A DNA stretch of 64,000 nt from Auricularia sp. M13 (lineage: Eukaryota > Basidiomycota > Agaricomycetes > Auriculariales > Auriculariaceae), in contig CM073194.1 in assembly GCA_037042915.1 (NCBI GenBank), positions 3,348,001 through 3,412,000 on the forward strand. The letters are read 5' to 3'. The position numbers and the translations under genes are program-made. The notes under the pieces are model-generated. The model had not been told where the DNA came from, made no database searches, and worked only from the letters and a program-made list of their open reading frames with translations. Below, piece by piece: positions 35,804 to 45,385 of the stretch (position 1 is its first letter; each line of letters begins with the position of its first letter).

Positions 35804-36093
35804 ACGTGATGACATCTCGATGCAACTGTAACGAAAGTCTGTAGCTGAATTACGTCGTAGCTCTATGGATATTTACTCGAGCTCGCAATATGTAACGTCA
35901 AATGGAGTCAAACGCGCTTTAATCTCCGCTCTAAATCCTTAAAATTGCCATCAGCTCCATTCCATCCTCATCTGCAGACCGTCCAGCTACCACTCGGCCG
36001 CTCCATCATGATCATAGATACGCAGCATTAGGTCTTATTTTTTACACTTTGCATGGCTGATTTCTGCTGTAGGCGTCCTCCGGGATCCGCGAC

Positions 36094-36530
36094 ATGCCAC
36101 GCGTGGAAAACAGGCTGTCGAACAAGCAGTCTGCGGATGCAGTAGCGGCCGGTGCTCCTCGCAAGCGCCGACAGGCGGACCTATCACCATCTCCATCGCG
36201 CTCGACTTCTGCTGAAGAGAAGCGCTGCAAAGAGGACGATCAACTTGGCCTCCCAGAATCGACCGCAGAGCACATACGCCTGCACTTCAAGCTCGAGCGC
36301 TTCCCAGGCGTCGTTCGGGTTGCGGTCGTCCCGCTCAACTACACATTCGCGCATCTGCATCTACTCATTCTCTATCTCTTTGGCTGGGATGGATCCCACG
36401 TGCACGAAGCAACGGTGTGGTCCCATGTCGTACCGTATTCCAAGAGCAGCCCGAAGCACGGCGAGATCAAGAAGTGTGGGCGAGCGCACCAAATGCCACA
36501 ACGCTTACTACACCGCAGCTTGAGGTGGAT
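36094..36530 (+). pseudogene. pRiA4b ORF3-like protein, N-terminal half (split gene)
   Basis: The start at 36094 gives a basic, Ser-rich leader (QADLSPSPSRSTSAEEKRC). The first half of a plasmid pRiA4b ORF-3-like domain follows: HIRLHFKLERFPGVVRVAVV, NYTFAHLHLLILYLFGWDGS and HVHEATVWSHV, then GEIKKCGRA. The pattern LH..I...FGW..SH.HE is the diagnostic first half of that fold. The frame continues to a stop at 36603 but family-like sequence fades after about 36490-36530, so the end given is approximate. The matching second half (VRLDEVW, YRYDLG, PWDVHI) begins at about 44280, beyond the divergent two-gene unit. I infer one gene interrupted by insertion; a truncated copy next to an unrelated second copy is the alternative. 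The domain is often found next to or inside mobile elements and its function is unknown. Confidence 0.55.
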
Positions 36531-37047
36531 CATAGCGGCAAGCCTGCAGGCGGAGCTTGGCGTCGGTCGAAGCTGGAGCCTTGCAGGCACATTTCCCGAA
36601 TGATCGCTCCACCGAGATATTCCGCCATGCGTCCTTACGATTTCAATGCATCGTTGCTGTGCCATCAATCACGAAGGCTCGTGGCTTTAGCCGTCGGAAT
36701 GTTGCAGCAAGGCTCACTCGTCAACCCGGCCAAGCGACTTTGATTCACACTACTGTAACGTGTCCGCAATTGCATTGCGATGAGCAGCGCCATGGCCTTG
36801 TTACACCATCGTTGGTACGGCATAGCAGAATCCGTGAGGACAACGGTGCCACGAGCTTCGGACACCGCCGTTGCACATGCCCGCTCTCCTGGCTGCCGCG
36901 ACACTGCTGCAAAGCACTCAACGGCACCGGTTATTGATGCCTGTACTCGGTACGATGGAAATCAAAGCGATTAATTCGAATTAATCCTGTCCTACGGACT
37001 ACTGCTACGCTGCTCTGGTTACGCTACGCTACTGCTCTACCAGCCCG
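36531..37047. other. Left flank of the two-gene unit
   Basis: The element boundary probably lies here. A short repetitive stretch occurs at about 37006-37045 (GCTACGCTGC, then TACGCTACGCTACTGCTC). I could not find by eye a terminal inverted repeat shared with 43694-44270, nor a clear target-site duplication. Confidence 0.4.
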
Positions 37048-38797
37048 TTACGACGCGGCGGATCCACTGGTCGCCGCAGGGGTAGATGCCTGGGTGCCAG
37101 ACGTTGACCGCGATGCAGCGTGCACACTTTCGGTTTGGACCGTGACTTGCCAAGGCTCGAGCGCGGTCTCCAAGACGTAGCCGCCGTGCTTGGGGTCGCC
37201 GTAAAGCCGCACGTCCGCCGCGTAGCAATCTTTGAAGTACCTGCAGGTGTCAACGATCATAATACAGATATAAGCCATTGCAGACGTACTGGTCGTATGC
37301 AGCTGACGGCTTCTTCTGCGCTTCCGCGAGACGGCCGTCGACGTCGTTCCAGAAGTTGTCCGTAGTGCCAAGCCTCTTGACGCAGCGACGCTGGGTTCAC
37401 GTTCATGAGCGTGAATCAAGCAGAGAGGGCAAGCACATACCAGAAAGGCAACGCGGTGATACATCGCAAGTGTGATGCACACCGTCGTCGCGCTCTTCGA
37501 CGTTGCCATTTTCCTGATGATCGCCGAGCACAGCGTGCCGATGTCCATAGTCTTGTACACGATTGTCTTCTTCGGCTTGCCGCCTTCATTGGCGTCGGCG
37601 GGTGCCTCGTTGTTCCCCTGCTGATCGGCCGCGGGTGGAATGGTTTGTGCAATCTAAGTTCCAACAATTAGCTATGACTTGCTGTCGATAGGCATTGAGC
37701 AGACGTACAGCTGCCTTGAGTTTACAGCGCTTGTCCGTCAGCACCGTCGTAACGTACGACTTGACGACGTCAAGCCGGGCTGTATCTGAAGCATCCGGGA
37801 GGAGTGCATTGCCTCGCAGGCGGAGCGCAGTCTGACGAAGGTTAAAATGCGGACGGAAGAGTCGATTTGACAGCTTACAATGATGCAGTCGACGTTGCCT
37901 TTGAGGTAGGCTGTCGACTTCGGGCTCAGCAGCATAGCCGTAGCGTATGTCTTTACGGTTTTCTGCAAGACGTCAGTACAACAAGATGTCGTGCATACGA
38001 GTACAAGACCTTCAGTTCCTCCGGCATTTCATATTTGGATGGTGCATTCTGTGCTGCAGTGTGTTCGAGCAGCTCGAGCAGAAGGCCATACACACTAAGA
38101 AGTTGCGGGACAATGGGCTCCTGTGCGCGTGTTAGCATAGAACGGGCGAAAAAAAATAAAATAAAGACCTGGGAGAAGCTCTGAAGCTCCTGCGTTGCAT
38201 CAGGGTTGAGCCGCCTACGACGCGCGATGCGGCCAACGAGTTGAGTATGATCTTCGAAGCCTGAAGACGAGCGCGGCCGACGTGTTCCAGCCACAAGCGT
38301 TGGCGCTGACGGTGGTTGTGCCAGCTCCAGCCCCAAGCCCATTGCTGCGTCCGGCATGATCTGGGTGATGTCGTTGGCGCGCAAAAACTGCTGAAGGGCG
38401 TCATTGCCGTCGGGGGTTGAATGATTGCCAGCTGGCGGTGGCGTGTCCAACTGTTGCTGGTTGTCTAGTCACAACAGTCAGTAAGCACTGGCATTGGATG
38501 GAATGGGACGTACTCCTTGGGCTATCCTCTTCCCTTGGTGGCAAGTCACCAGCATCGCTACAGCCTTTCTTCTTTTTCTTGGCCGCATCAACTTTTTGTG
38601 AAACGCGAAAAGAGTCGTCCCAATTGGGACGCCAAACACCGTTTTGCACCGTCAAACACGCCAAGAATAGCTCCCAAGTCAGGTTTTCCTGGCAGAGACT
38701 CAGGACACACCTTTGGGCAACCCTAAGTCCGTGGAACCTCTCAATAGGACCGAAGGACGTACCCCGAACGCTCAGATGCTGTCTGTTGGCTCGACAT
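37048..38797 (-). CDS. Companion protein of the transposase-like gene
   Basis: A multi-exon gene divergent to the large transposase-like gene. Exon 1 gives MSSQQTASERS (ATG at 38797). A 40-nt intron leads to exon 2 with NLTWELFLACLTVQNGVW, NWDDSFRVSQKVD and a Lys run (AAKKKKKGC) that looks like a nuclear signal. Next comes a Pro/Gln/Asn linker (NNQQQLDTPPPAGNHSTPDG), then QQFLRANDITQIMPDAAM, a basic RIARRRRLNP, and helical exons (LLSVYGLLLELLEHTAAQN, MDIGTLCSAIIRKMATSK, TTDNFWNDVDGRLAEAQK, YFKDCYAADVRLYGDPKHGG). The C-terminal tail is Ser/Thr/Ala-rich. I have seen similar multi-copy proteins in mushroom genomes but know no assigned function. Its position suggests a second factor of the same mobile unit, perhaps DNA-binding. 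Boundaries of some exons are uncertain. Confidence 0.65.
38559..38641 (+). repeat. 83-bp inverted duplication, left arm
   Basis: This matches the reverse complement of 39008-39090 at 82 of 83 positions. It lies inside exon 2 of the companion gene and encodes (on -) GVWRPNWDDSFRVSQKVDAA and the Lys run. It contains the 14-bp palindrome GTCCCAATTGGGAC. Confidence 0.9.
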
Positions 38798-39479
38798 GTG
38801 CGTCAACCAGCTCCAGTCAGTGTCAACTGCATTCCGCACACTTTGCCCGCGTCTCACTTGCAATTTTTGGTGAGGTTTACTTATAATGCTGAAATACGAA
38901 CATCTCATATGCTTGGCATACACAGAGACGAGCAGGACCGCCAAAAGTACCTCTGGACGCTGCTGGACGGCGTGCCGGTGCATCGGCCGGGCTCCAGTTT
39001 GCATCGCCGGTGTTTGGCGTCCCAATTGGGACGACCCTTTTCGCGTTTCACAAAAAGTTGATGCGGCCAAGAAAAAGAAGAAAGGCTGTAATGGGCGAGA
39101 GCACTGGCATGACAAAGTCAGACGGGTGAGCGAAGAGCGAAAGTGGGCCCCTTTAAATACCTGCAAAGAGGTCGCTTAACCTCTCGCTTGTGAAATGGTG
39201 CAAGGGTGCGACTGTGGTGCCAATGAGCGACGCTCAGGTTGCGGCAAACAAATCCTGAAACTCGAGTCCTTCGCGTATGTCGCCGTGCGATATCCGAGCA
39301 GACAGCAGCATGCATGCACCGGACTATGCAGCTTCGCAGAGCCAGTAGCTGCAGAGGTACTGGCGCTGCGGTCACTTTGAGGGCCACGACAAGCGACGTG
39401 AGCAGGGAAAGCATGCGTTTGGGTCGGAGTTCGTCGGGCCAGCGATCGTTGATCCCAGTCGACTCTTGCTCACGCCAAA
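38798..39479. promoter_or_regulatory. Divergent promoter region of the two-gene unit
   Basis: This 682-bp region separates the companion start (38797, -) and the transposase-like start (39480, +). It contains the right inverted arm and an AT-rich TTTAAATA at 39152-39159, a candidate TATA element for the + gene. Both genes presumably draw their promoters from it. Confidence 0.5.
39008..39090 (-). repeat. 83-bp inverted duplication, right arm
   Basis: The reverse-complement partner of 38559-38641, separated by 366 bp. It lies in the region between the two divergent genes. Read on +, it would encode the same peptide with one change (Ser to Pro), but in an open frame that stops at 39179, so it is probably not coding. 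It carries the same GTCCCAATTGGGAC palindrome. Confidence 0.9.
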
Positions 39480-42400
39480 ATGTCTGCACAATCGAGGATT
39501 TTGGACGGTCAGGGTGGCTGGGATTGGCAGAGAGTAATTAAACCTCATATTGTGCACACAGACTTTGAGCAGGATCCCTCCAGCAACCGTGTTCGCTGTC
39601 GTGTTTGCAGTGCGCAGGTCACAACCTCACATCGATCTGCGGGAGGCTGGATGCAGCGATCCAGTATTGCTGCACACAGAAAGACTGCCATGCATCAGCG
39701 CAGTGTGGAACTTGAGGCTCAGGCTGAGACACGCCCTCGATCAGCTGTGGATTCTGACGCTCAACCTGGACGCAACGACAATGCTGCACCACGTCACGCG
39801 TATAATCCAGCCCCACCACACTTTGTACACCGTCCGTTCAACGCTCCTGCTGCAACTCCCGGGCCTCCTAGTCCCCAGGAGTATGATGCCCATGGTGTAC
39901 CAGTTGACTATGATGAATCTCTGGACGATTCCTTCGACGACGACTTGAGTCTCACACCAGAAGAGGAACGGGCATTTGAGCAGCGTATGCAGGCGCATGC
40001 GGAGGCTCATTTCCTTCGAGCAGCCTCAGAGATGTCTCTCCGTGGATTACCTGAAGACTTTGAAGATGAGAACAGAGCTGCTGCTCGCAACCCACTCGAT
40101 GAATTGGCTGAGATGGAAGGTGCGTGGATTGCCACATCGATCTCTGCTGTGTGCCTAATATATTCAAAGAGGAAGATGGGGACGACGCAGAGCTTGAGGC
40201 GTTGTTCAATAAGATCAAGTCCATAACTGATTGGACACCATACGGGAACAAGACGGTGGGCCGCTTACGAGTGCACTGAGCATGTGCTCACATATCCATA
40301 GATGTTTCTGTTAGACTTCTTCGATAATCTACCCCGAGGTCGCATTTCCTCAGCCATGTTTCGGATTTTGCTCTGGATCCTGAAGCAAATCGGCGCGCGC
40401 GATGTGCCGTCTCTGTATGCCCTTCGCAAGCTGCAGAAATCGTTGAACGAGCGTTTCAACATCCAAACCCAGCAGCTCAAGTCAACGCTCGGGAATGTGT
40501 TCCATTACAATGATATAAATCGCTTGGTAGCGCAGGTACGCGCACATCTCAGTATCCGAATATCTGGTGCTGACAATCATAGGACTACGCAAACCCTTCT
40601 ACCTCGCGTCTCATTGTGAATTATCCTGAGGACTGTGGTGGTCCAAAGAGCGAGATTTGGCAGTTCTCACGCTGGAAAGAGCTCCCCCGTGATCTTCTCA
40701 CCCCAATGTTCGTCAGGGGGCGACAACATTTCTATGTCGACGAGCTCGCGCAAACAAAATCTGGTTTACTATTCATTCCATTGATGTGGATTATGCGCAA
40801 TCCCGGGAACGATCCTTCGGCACAGCCAGTCTTGTGCGCGGACGCCCACCCGGTGGAGATCGTAAACGTGAGTAGCTCAGCAGCCAGCGATGAAGATGCT
40901 AACATTTTCCAGGGCTTTGCTCATGTCAATGAGCAATCTACAATGAGCGTCGTCGCTGAAGATTTCAAATATACCTACCTCGAGATTAATCAGCGATACA
41001 ACATACCTTTTGACGGTGCGCGGTTCCGCGGTTTGCTAATCCCAGATGATTGAGCATCCATAGATGCGTCCCAGGTCCACTTCAAGAGAATGCCTAACTG
41101 TCTTCGCAACATAGCCAACGGCTTGCCCATATATTCGTCCTTCCTCAACGTCTGGGCCGACGATGTCTCTGGCAACGTGTCTAAGCAATACAACAAACAC
41201 GAGAATATCTGCTTCACACACTCGAACCTTCCCGGTATAATTCTGCAGCAGGAATACCATGTGCATTTTGTCTCCACCTCGCAGCATGCATCGTCGCTCG
41301 AGCAGTTCGAAGCTGTACAACGAATGATAAAGTGCGCTGTTGTCAACTCCGGTTCAACCCTACTTACGATTTTATCAGGCAGTCACACACAGATCCTATA
41401 GAAACGTATTACGCATCCAAGCGGCAGTACTGCAAAATCCGAAATATCATGATCTGTGGCCCAGGCGATAATCCTCAGCAATCGAAGGAATGTAGCCACA
41501 TCGGCCCTGGTGGCAATATGCTCTGTCGCGACTGCGACTGCGGCGGTGACAGTATCTTCCTAGAGACTCCTGAGGGATACAACAGTCTATTTGAAGTGCG
41601 CTGCACCTGCCCACCATGTGAGCTCATCTGAAAGGTCGTAGCCACAGGTTCCGCGGACACCGAGCGACACATTGCAAGGCATCCACGCGCAACTCGATGC
41701 AGCCATGACCGGCGTCCAGAAGACAGTCACCGAGTTGCAAAGGACTTATGGCGTCAAGGACGCTCTTTCGCAGCACTGGATTGAGCAACTAATTCAGCAA
41801 GCTCGGCTTCTCAGAAAGGGCGATGTGCGGCTCACGAAGGAGCAGACCGTTGAGCGTCTGAAGACCTGGCTTGCGTCTCAGACGTCTCAGCCTTTCAATC
41901 CGCTGTTTGCAATGCCCGGTAAGGACAGCATGATCAAAGTCGCGTCGATTTCTTTTGACGCTGTCCAGGCTTTAATCCTCATCGCGATACACCAGTTGAA
42001 ATACTGCACACTGTCCTACTGGGCATCGTGAAGTATGTATGGCACATGTTCCACACCGCTTGGAAAGGGAACGACGCTGCAGACTTCATGGCGTGGTTTC
42101 AGGCCAGCAATACGGACGGTCTTTCTGTTCCTCCGATCAGAGCTGCCTACGCCGTTCAATACAAGAGCAACCTCATCGGCAAACACTTCAAGACGCTCAT
42201 GCAGACATTCACATTCCATGGGCGACATCTTGCCTCCGACAAGCTCCAGCATCTCATGTATTGTATCGGTGAACTCGGTGCGCTGCTTTGGGTCCCGGAG
42301 ATAGACAACCTCGAAGTCTACCTTGTGAGTCACAAGCCACGCTTTCAGGTTGATTGTTTACTTTGCGACAGAGTGATCTGGAGATTCTCATCGACAATGT

Positions 42401-43693
42401 GCTGGATGCCTTTGCCGCCGCAGACCCCACCCGTGTCATCCTCAAGCCGAAGATTCATGTACTCACGCATCTTATTCAAAATATCCGCCGATTCGGACCA
42501 GCCATCCGCTTTTCTACCGAAATTTTCGAAAGCTTCAACGCAGTATTCCGGCAGTGTTCAATTCTCAGTAACCGCCACGCGCCGAGCCGTGACATTGCCG
42601 AGAAATTCAGCTCCATGGAGCGCATCAAGCACATTGTTGCGGGCGGCTTTTGGACGGAGGACAACCACCTCATCCAGGCCGGGCCCAGTCTTCGACAACT
42701 GATTGAAACCAACCCCATCCTTCTGCAGTACGTTGGCTGGACAGAGGCTCATGCACAGAAAACTGGTCAGTGTATAACTTGAGAAACCGAGTGGCATTTC
42801 TCACCTTTATCTCCAGGTACTTGCCGCCTGCAGAAAAAGCTCACCCGTTCAACTCGCTGGCAAGAAACAAAGGCCGCTCAATATCTAACAGCTGAGCGTT
42901 CAGCTCCCTTCGTCGGTGCATCTTGGTCTCTTGCCCAGTCCGTAATTGTGCACTCTGGCGAGGCGGCAGGGTGTGGGATGTGGGTCTGCGTCAAGACCGA
43001 CGAGGTCAGTCTGCCAGTCAGCGAGAGTTATCCGTGATGGCCTTATAATGTCAAATACAGGATCTTATACTATTTGGGAGGGTCTGGGAGATAGTTTCTA
43101 CGGCGGAGAAGGTTCCCCAGCCAGTGCTACTCACCGTTGAGCTATTCTCCCTGGGCGAGCAAGGTCACTCGACCCTCAAGATGCCAGTCTTGTTCCGACA
43201 GAGACCCTACTCATACATCGTCACCATCCCGACAGTACGTTGAGCACAGTTCCGATCTCATCATCAATCACTTACAGTACTTGACCGTGATGTGCAGCAA
43301 GTCCTCTTCGTCTTCAACGTTCAGCATGACTGCAGTTTTGCTGAATGCAAGCTGGAAGCCAGGGCGGCATCTGTGACTCAAGAGCGTCAGTTGGTAGAAC
43401 GCCAGATTACGGTTGTGCAGCACGCGGACGACGAGCATTTCATCGTCAACACGCACGGGCTGCATAACGCGCACTTGCTCCGTCGCTACTTGCCTCGGGC
43501 ACTGGTTCAGCCAAAACACACCCACAACGACCGCAGACAATTTCATGCAACACTTGCGCCACAGGCTGAGGCAATTCAGGCGAGAAAACGAGAGGACGCT
43601 GCTCAGAAGCGTGCGACTACCGTTGCTTCGAGGAACGTAGCTCAGGCATTAGCGCCGGATGGCCAGTCTATGGATGCACCGCCTGGTCAATGA
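39480..43693 (+). CDS. Large transposase-like protein of a basidiomycete mobile family
   Basis: A gene of roughly ten exons. The N-terminus has a zinc-finger-like block (VRCRVCSAQ, then RSSIAAHRKTAMHQRS), followed by an acidic Pro-rich linker (DESLDDSFDDDLSLTPEEER). The core gives FLLDFFDNLPRGRISSAMF, HFYVDELAQTKSGLLFIPLM, and NVWADDVSGNVSKQYNKHEN, an Asp-rich block that could hold RNase-H-fold catalytic residues. Then come ILQQEYHVHFVSTSQHASSL, a Cys cluster (GGNMLCRDCDCGG), ILHTVLLGIVKYVWHMFHTA, LIGKHFKTLMQTFTFHGRHL, and IRRFGPAIRFSTEIFESFNA with SILSNRHAPSRDIAEKF. The C-terminus has VLFVFNVQHDCSFAECKLEA and a basic tail ending DAPPGQ. I recognise the block order as a large multi-copy agaricomycete family, but no function has to my knowledge been shown. 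The fold resembles CACTA-type Tnp2 transposases; that is inference. All inferred exons are open. Confidence 0.7.
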
Positions 43694-44160
43694 TAATGTT
43701 GTTATGTTTCGATGAAGCGCTGGCGCGCCGCCGGCCAGAGAGAGCTGCTGCATGATACCTCGGAGTAGCTTAGCGATATCCTACGGCCGTGAGCTTGCAA
43801 CGTTGACGGTGCCGCTCTTGCAGCGCGGTTTCGCAGCGGGCAGTCCGTTGTGCCCACCAGGAGTGACGCAGCGCGGGCATTCCTAGCAAGCCTGCGCGAC
43901 TTTCGGATTGACCAATCTGTAAGGCTGGCCGCAACGCTGTGACGATGTATTTGCGGCAAAGCGCGTAGCGGCACTCCGGTGCGCACTGCCGCACTGCAAA
44001 GAACCGGCACGCCTCGACGCGAATGAAAACGGTGCAGCAAGCCTACGCGCGTACTGCGGCAAGCCGTCTGAGCGGATTGGCGAGGGGACCTCTGCTCAGC
44101 CTTGCATGGGCCCGGACCTCGTTTGCCGGTGTAGAAGGGGTGAAGCCTGAATGGATCGAA
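43694..44160. other. Right flank of the two-gene unit
   Basis: The region follows the transposase-like stop and probably contains the element's right end. A long open frame on - (43702-44247) starts at TTG and has no recognisable domain. No terminal repeat could be matched by eye to 36531-37047. Confidence 0.4.
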
Positions 44161-45032
44161 ATGGAGCAGCGAATGTGGTGCATGGCCCACGAATTCTCTG
44201 CAGAATGGACATGCACAGATCGAATTCGTACGTTTACTTGCTAGCAAAGGTACTATTCAATATGCGTCCTAACTTGACTTGACAGCTCGTTCACGCGATC
44301 GCCTCGATGTCGAAGAACGCGGCGAGAGCTGGTATAGAAAGGACAGCGAAGTCCGGCTGGACGAGGTTTGGAATCAAGATGTCAGGCGCTCCGCGGGGCA
44401 GGGCACTTGCACGAACGAGGAGATGGGTATAAAATACCGATACGACCTTGGAAGTGAGTCTTTGTCGTGTACAGGCGGCATTGACCACACGGGCACAGGC
44501 CCGTGGGACGTACACATCCTTGTCGATGGGAAAAGGTCTTTCGTTGAAGTTCAGCCGCCGTCAAATCTCCCCAGGTTTATCTCTTCCAAGGGCGCGGTCC
44601 GTCTACAGACTTGATCTCTGCGTTTTTCTAATCATAGCTGACTATTATTATTACCAGGGACCGATCGAAGACGACGACAAGCCTGACTGGGAGGTATGCA
44701 TTTGCATGGCATTTGAGTGCGGCCATTGACATCAATTCACAAAGGCCGAAGATAATGCACACAAACCTGTTGATGCTGCCATTCTCCTCACCGACTCATT
44801 CGTGAAATGGCTCAGAGGAGAGGTGGTCTCCTTCGTAGGGCGCAAGAGGCACCGTGTTTGGGCGGCCGAGGAGGAAGCCAAAAGGCAAGACGAGCTCGTC
44901 GCAAAGTTTGAAAAGAAGCGAGCCGCGGTTGAGGCAAGACGCAACCAGGACGGTGGCGACGATGACGATGACGAAGAAGGAGAAGACGTCGTATTCTATA
45001 ATGATCAGTCTGACTATTCTGACTATTCCTAG
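44161..45032 (+). pseudogene. pRiA4b ORF3-like protein, C-terminal half (split gene)
   Basis: The upstream exon limit is uncertain (about 44120-44225, EWIEMEQRMWCMAHEFSAEW). A typical intron, 44226-44285 (donor GTACGTTT, branch CTAAC, acceptor ACAG), leads to RLDVEERGESWYRKDSEVRL and DEVWNQDV. Then come CTNEEMGIKYRYDLG, spliced to SPWDVHILVDGKRSFVEVQP, and PIEDDDKPDWE. A coiled charged exon follows (WAAEEEAKRQDELVAKFEKK) with an acidic tail ending DYSDYS. The pattern V.L.EVW...Y.YDLG..W.VHI is the second half of the pRiA4b ORF-3-like domain and lacks the first half, which is found at 36094-36530. Any transcript starting here would make only part of the fold. I therefore infer a host gene split by insertion. 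How much of the left edge belongs to the element is not settled. Confidence 0.5.
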
Positions 45033-45385
45033 TTTACAATTCATAGCACCAACTGAACATTGGATTGGCCGCTGCTTTCGTCTCGTTCAGGTCAATCCCT
45101 ACAACCTCGTTCGCGAACCTGCCTCGATCACGGTACCGCTGCCGTGGCACCGCATGTACAGTACCACCATATTATTCCCAGCCATCCGGGACTCGGTCTC
45201 CACGTTGACAACGATACGTTGAGATGATTGCATCCTCATGTAATCAGCCTACGCAGTGACTGACACAGTGGCCAATGGACCGGGCCTCGGTCCTGAGCTT
45301 CCGATGATCCCGATGAGGCGATGACAACGTCACAACATTGAGGCTCCGAGACCAACTTAACTCCCAGCTCGCTCTGTGTTACGCC
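45033..45385. other. Intergenic region
   Basis: I see no gene or repeat in this 353-bp stretch between the C-terminal half-gene and the F-box gene. Confidence 0.5.

Larger units (their letters stand above)
37048..43693. mobile_element. Divergent two-gene transposon-like unit (minimal span)
   Basis: The span runs from the stop of the companion gene (-) to the stop of the transposase-like gene (+), with 682 bp between their starts. It sits between the two halves of a pRiA4b-like gene. Both genes read as open multi-exon frames with good splice sites, so the unit looks recent and possibly whole. The true ends must lie outside this span, roughly at 36500-37047 and 43694-44270. Terminal repeats were not identified, so the superfamily is not proven. 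The large protein has a CACTA/Tnp2-like feel (N-terminal zinc finger, 'ADDVSG' block, 'LHTVLLGIVKYVWH' block). Confidence 0.55.

Noticed and set aside
38886-39179. Open frame on + through the right inverted arm
   Set aside because: Only the duplicated 83 bp resembles protein-coding sequence; the surrounding residues do not, so it is treated as a repeat, not a gene.
43702-44247. 181-codon open frame on - after the transposase-like gene
   Set aside because: It starts at TTG, is rich in Arg/Ser/Cys and overlaps another open frame on the same strand; no recognisable content.
36531-44270. Terminal inverted repeats or target-site duplication for the two-gene unit
   Set aside because: Only scattered short matches were seen between the two flanks (for example GCGGCAAGCC in the same orientation at 36535 and 44056); none is long or placed well enough to call.
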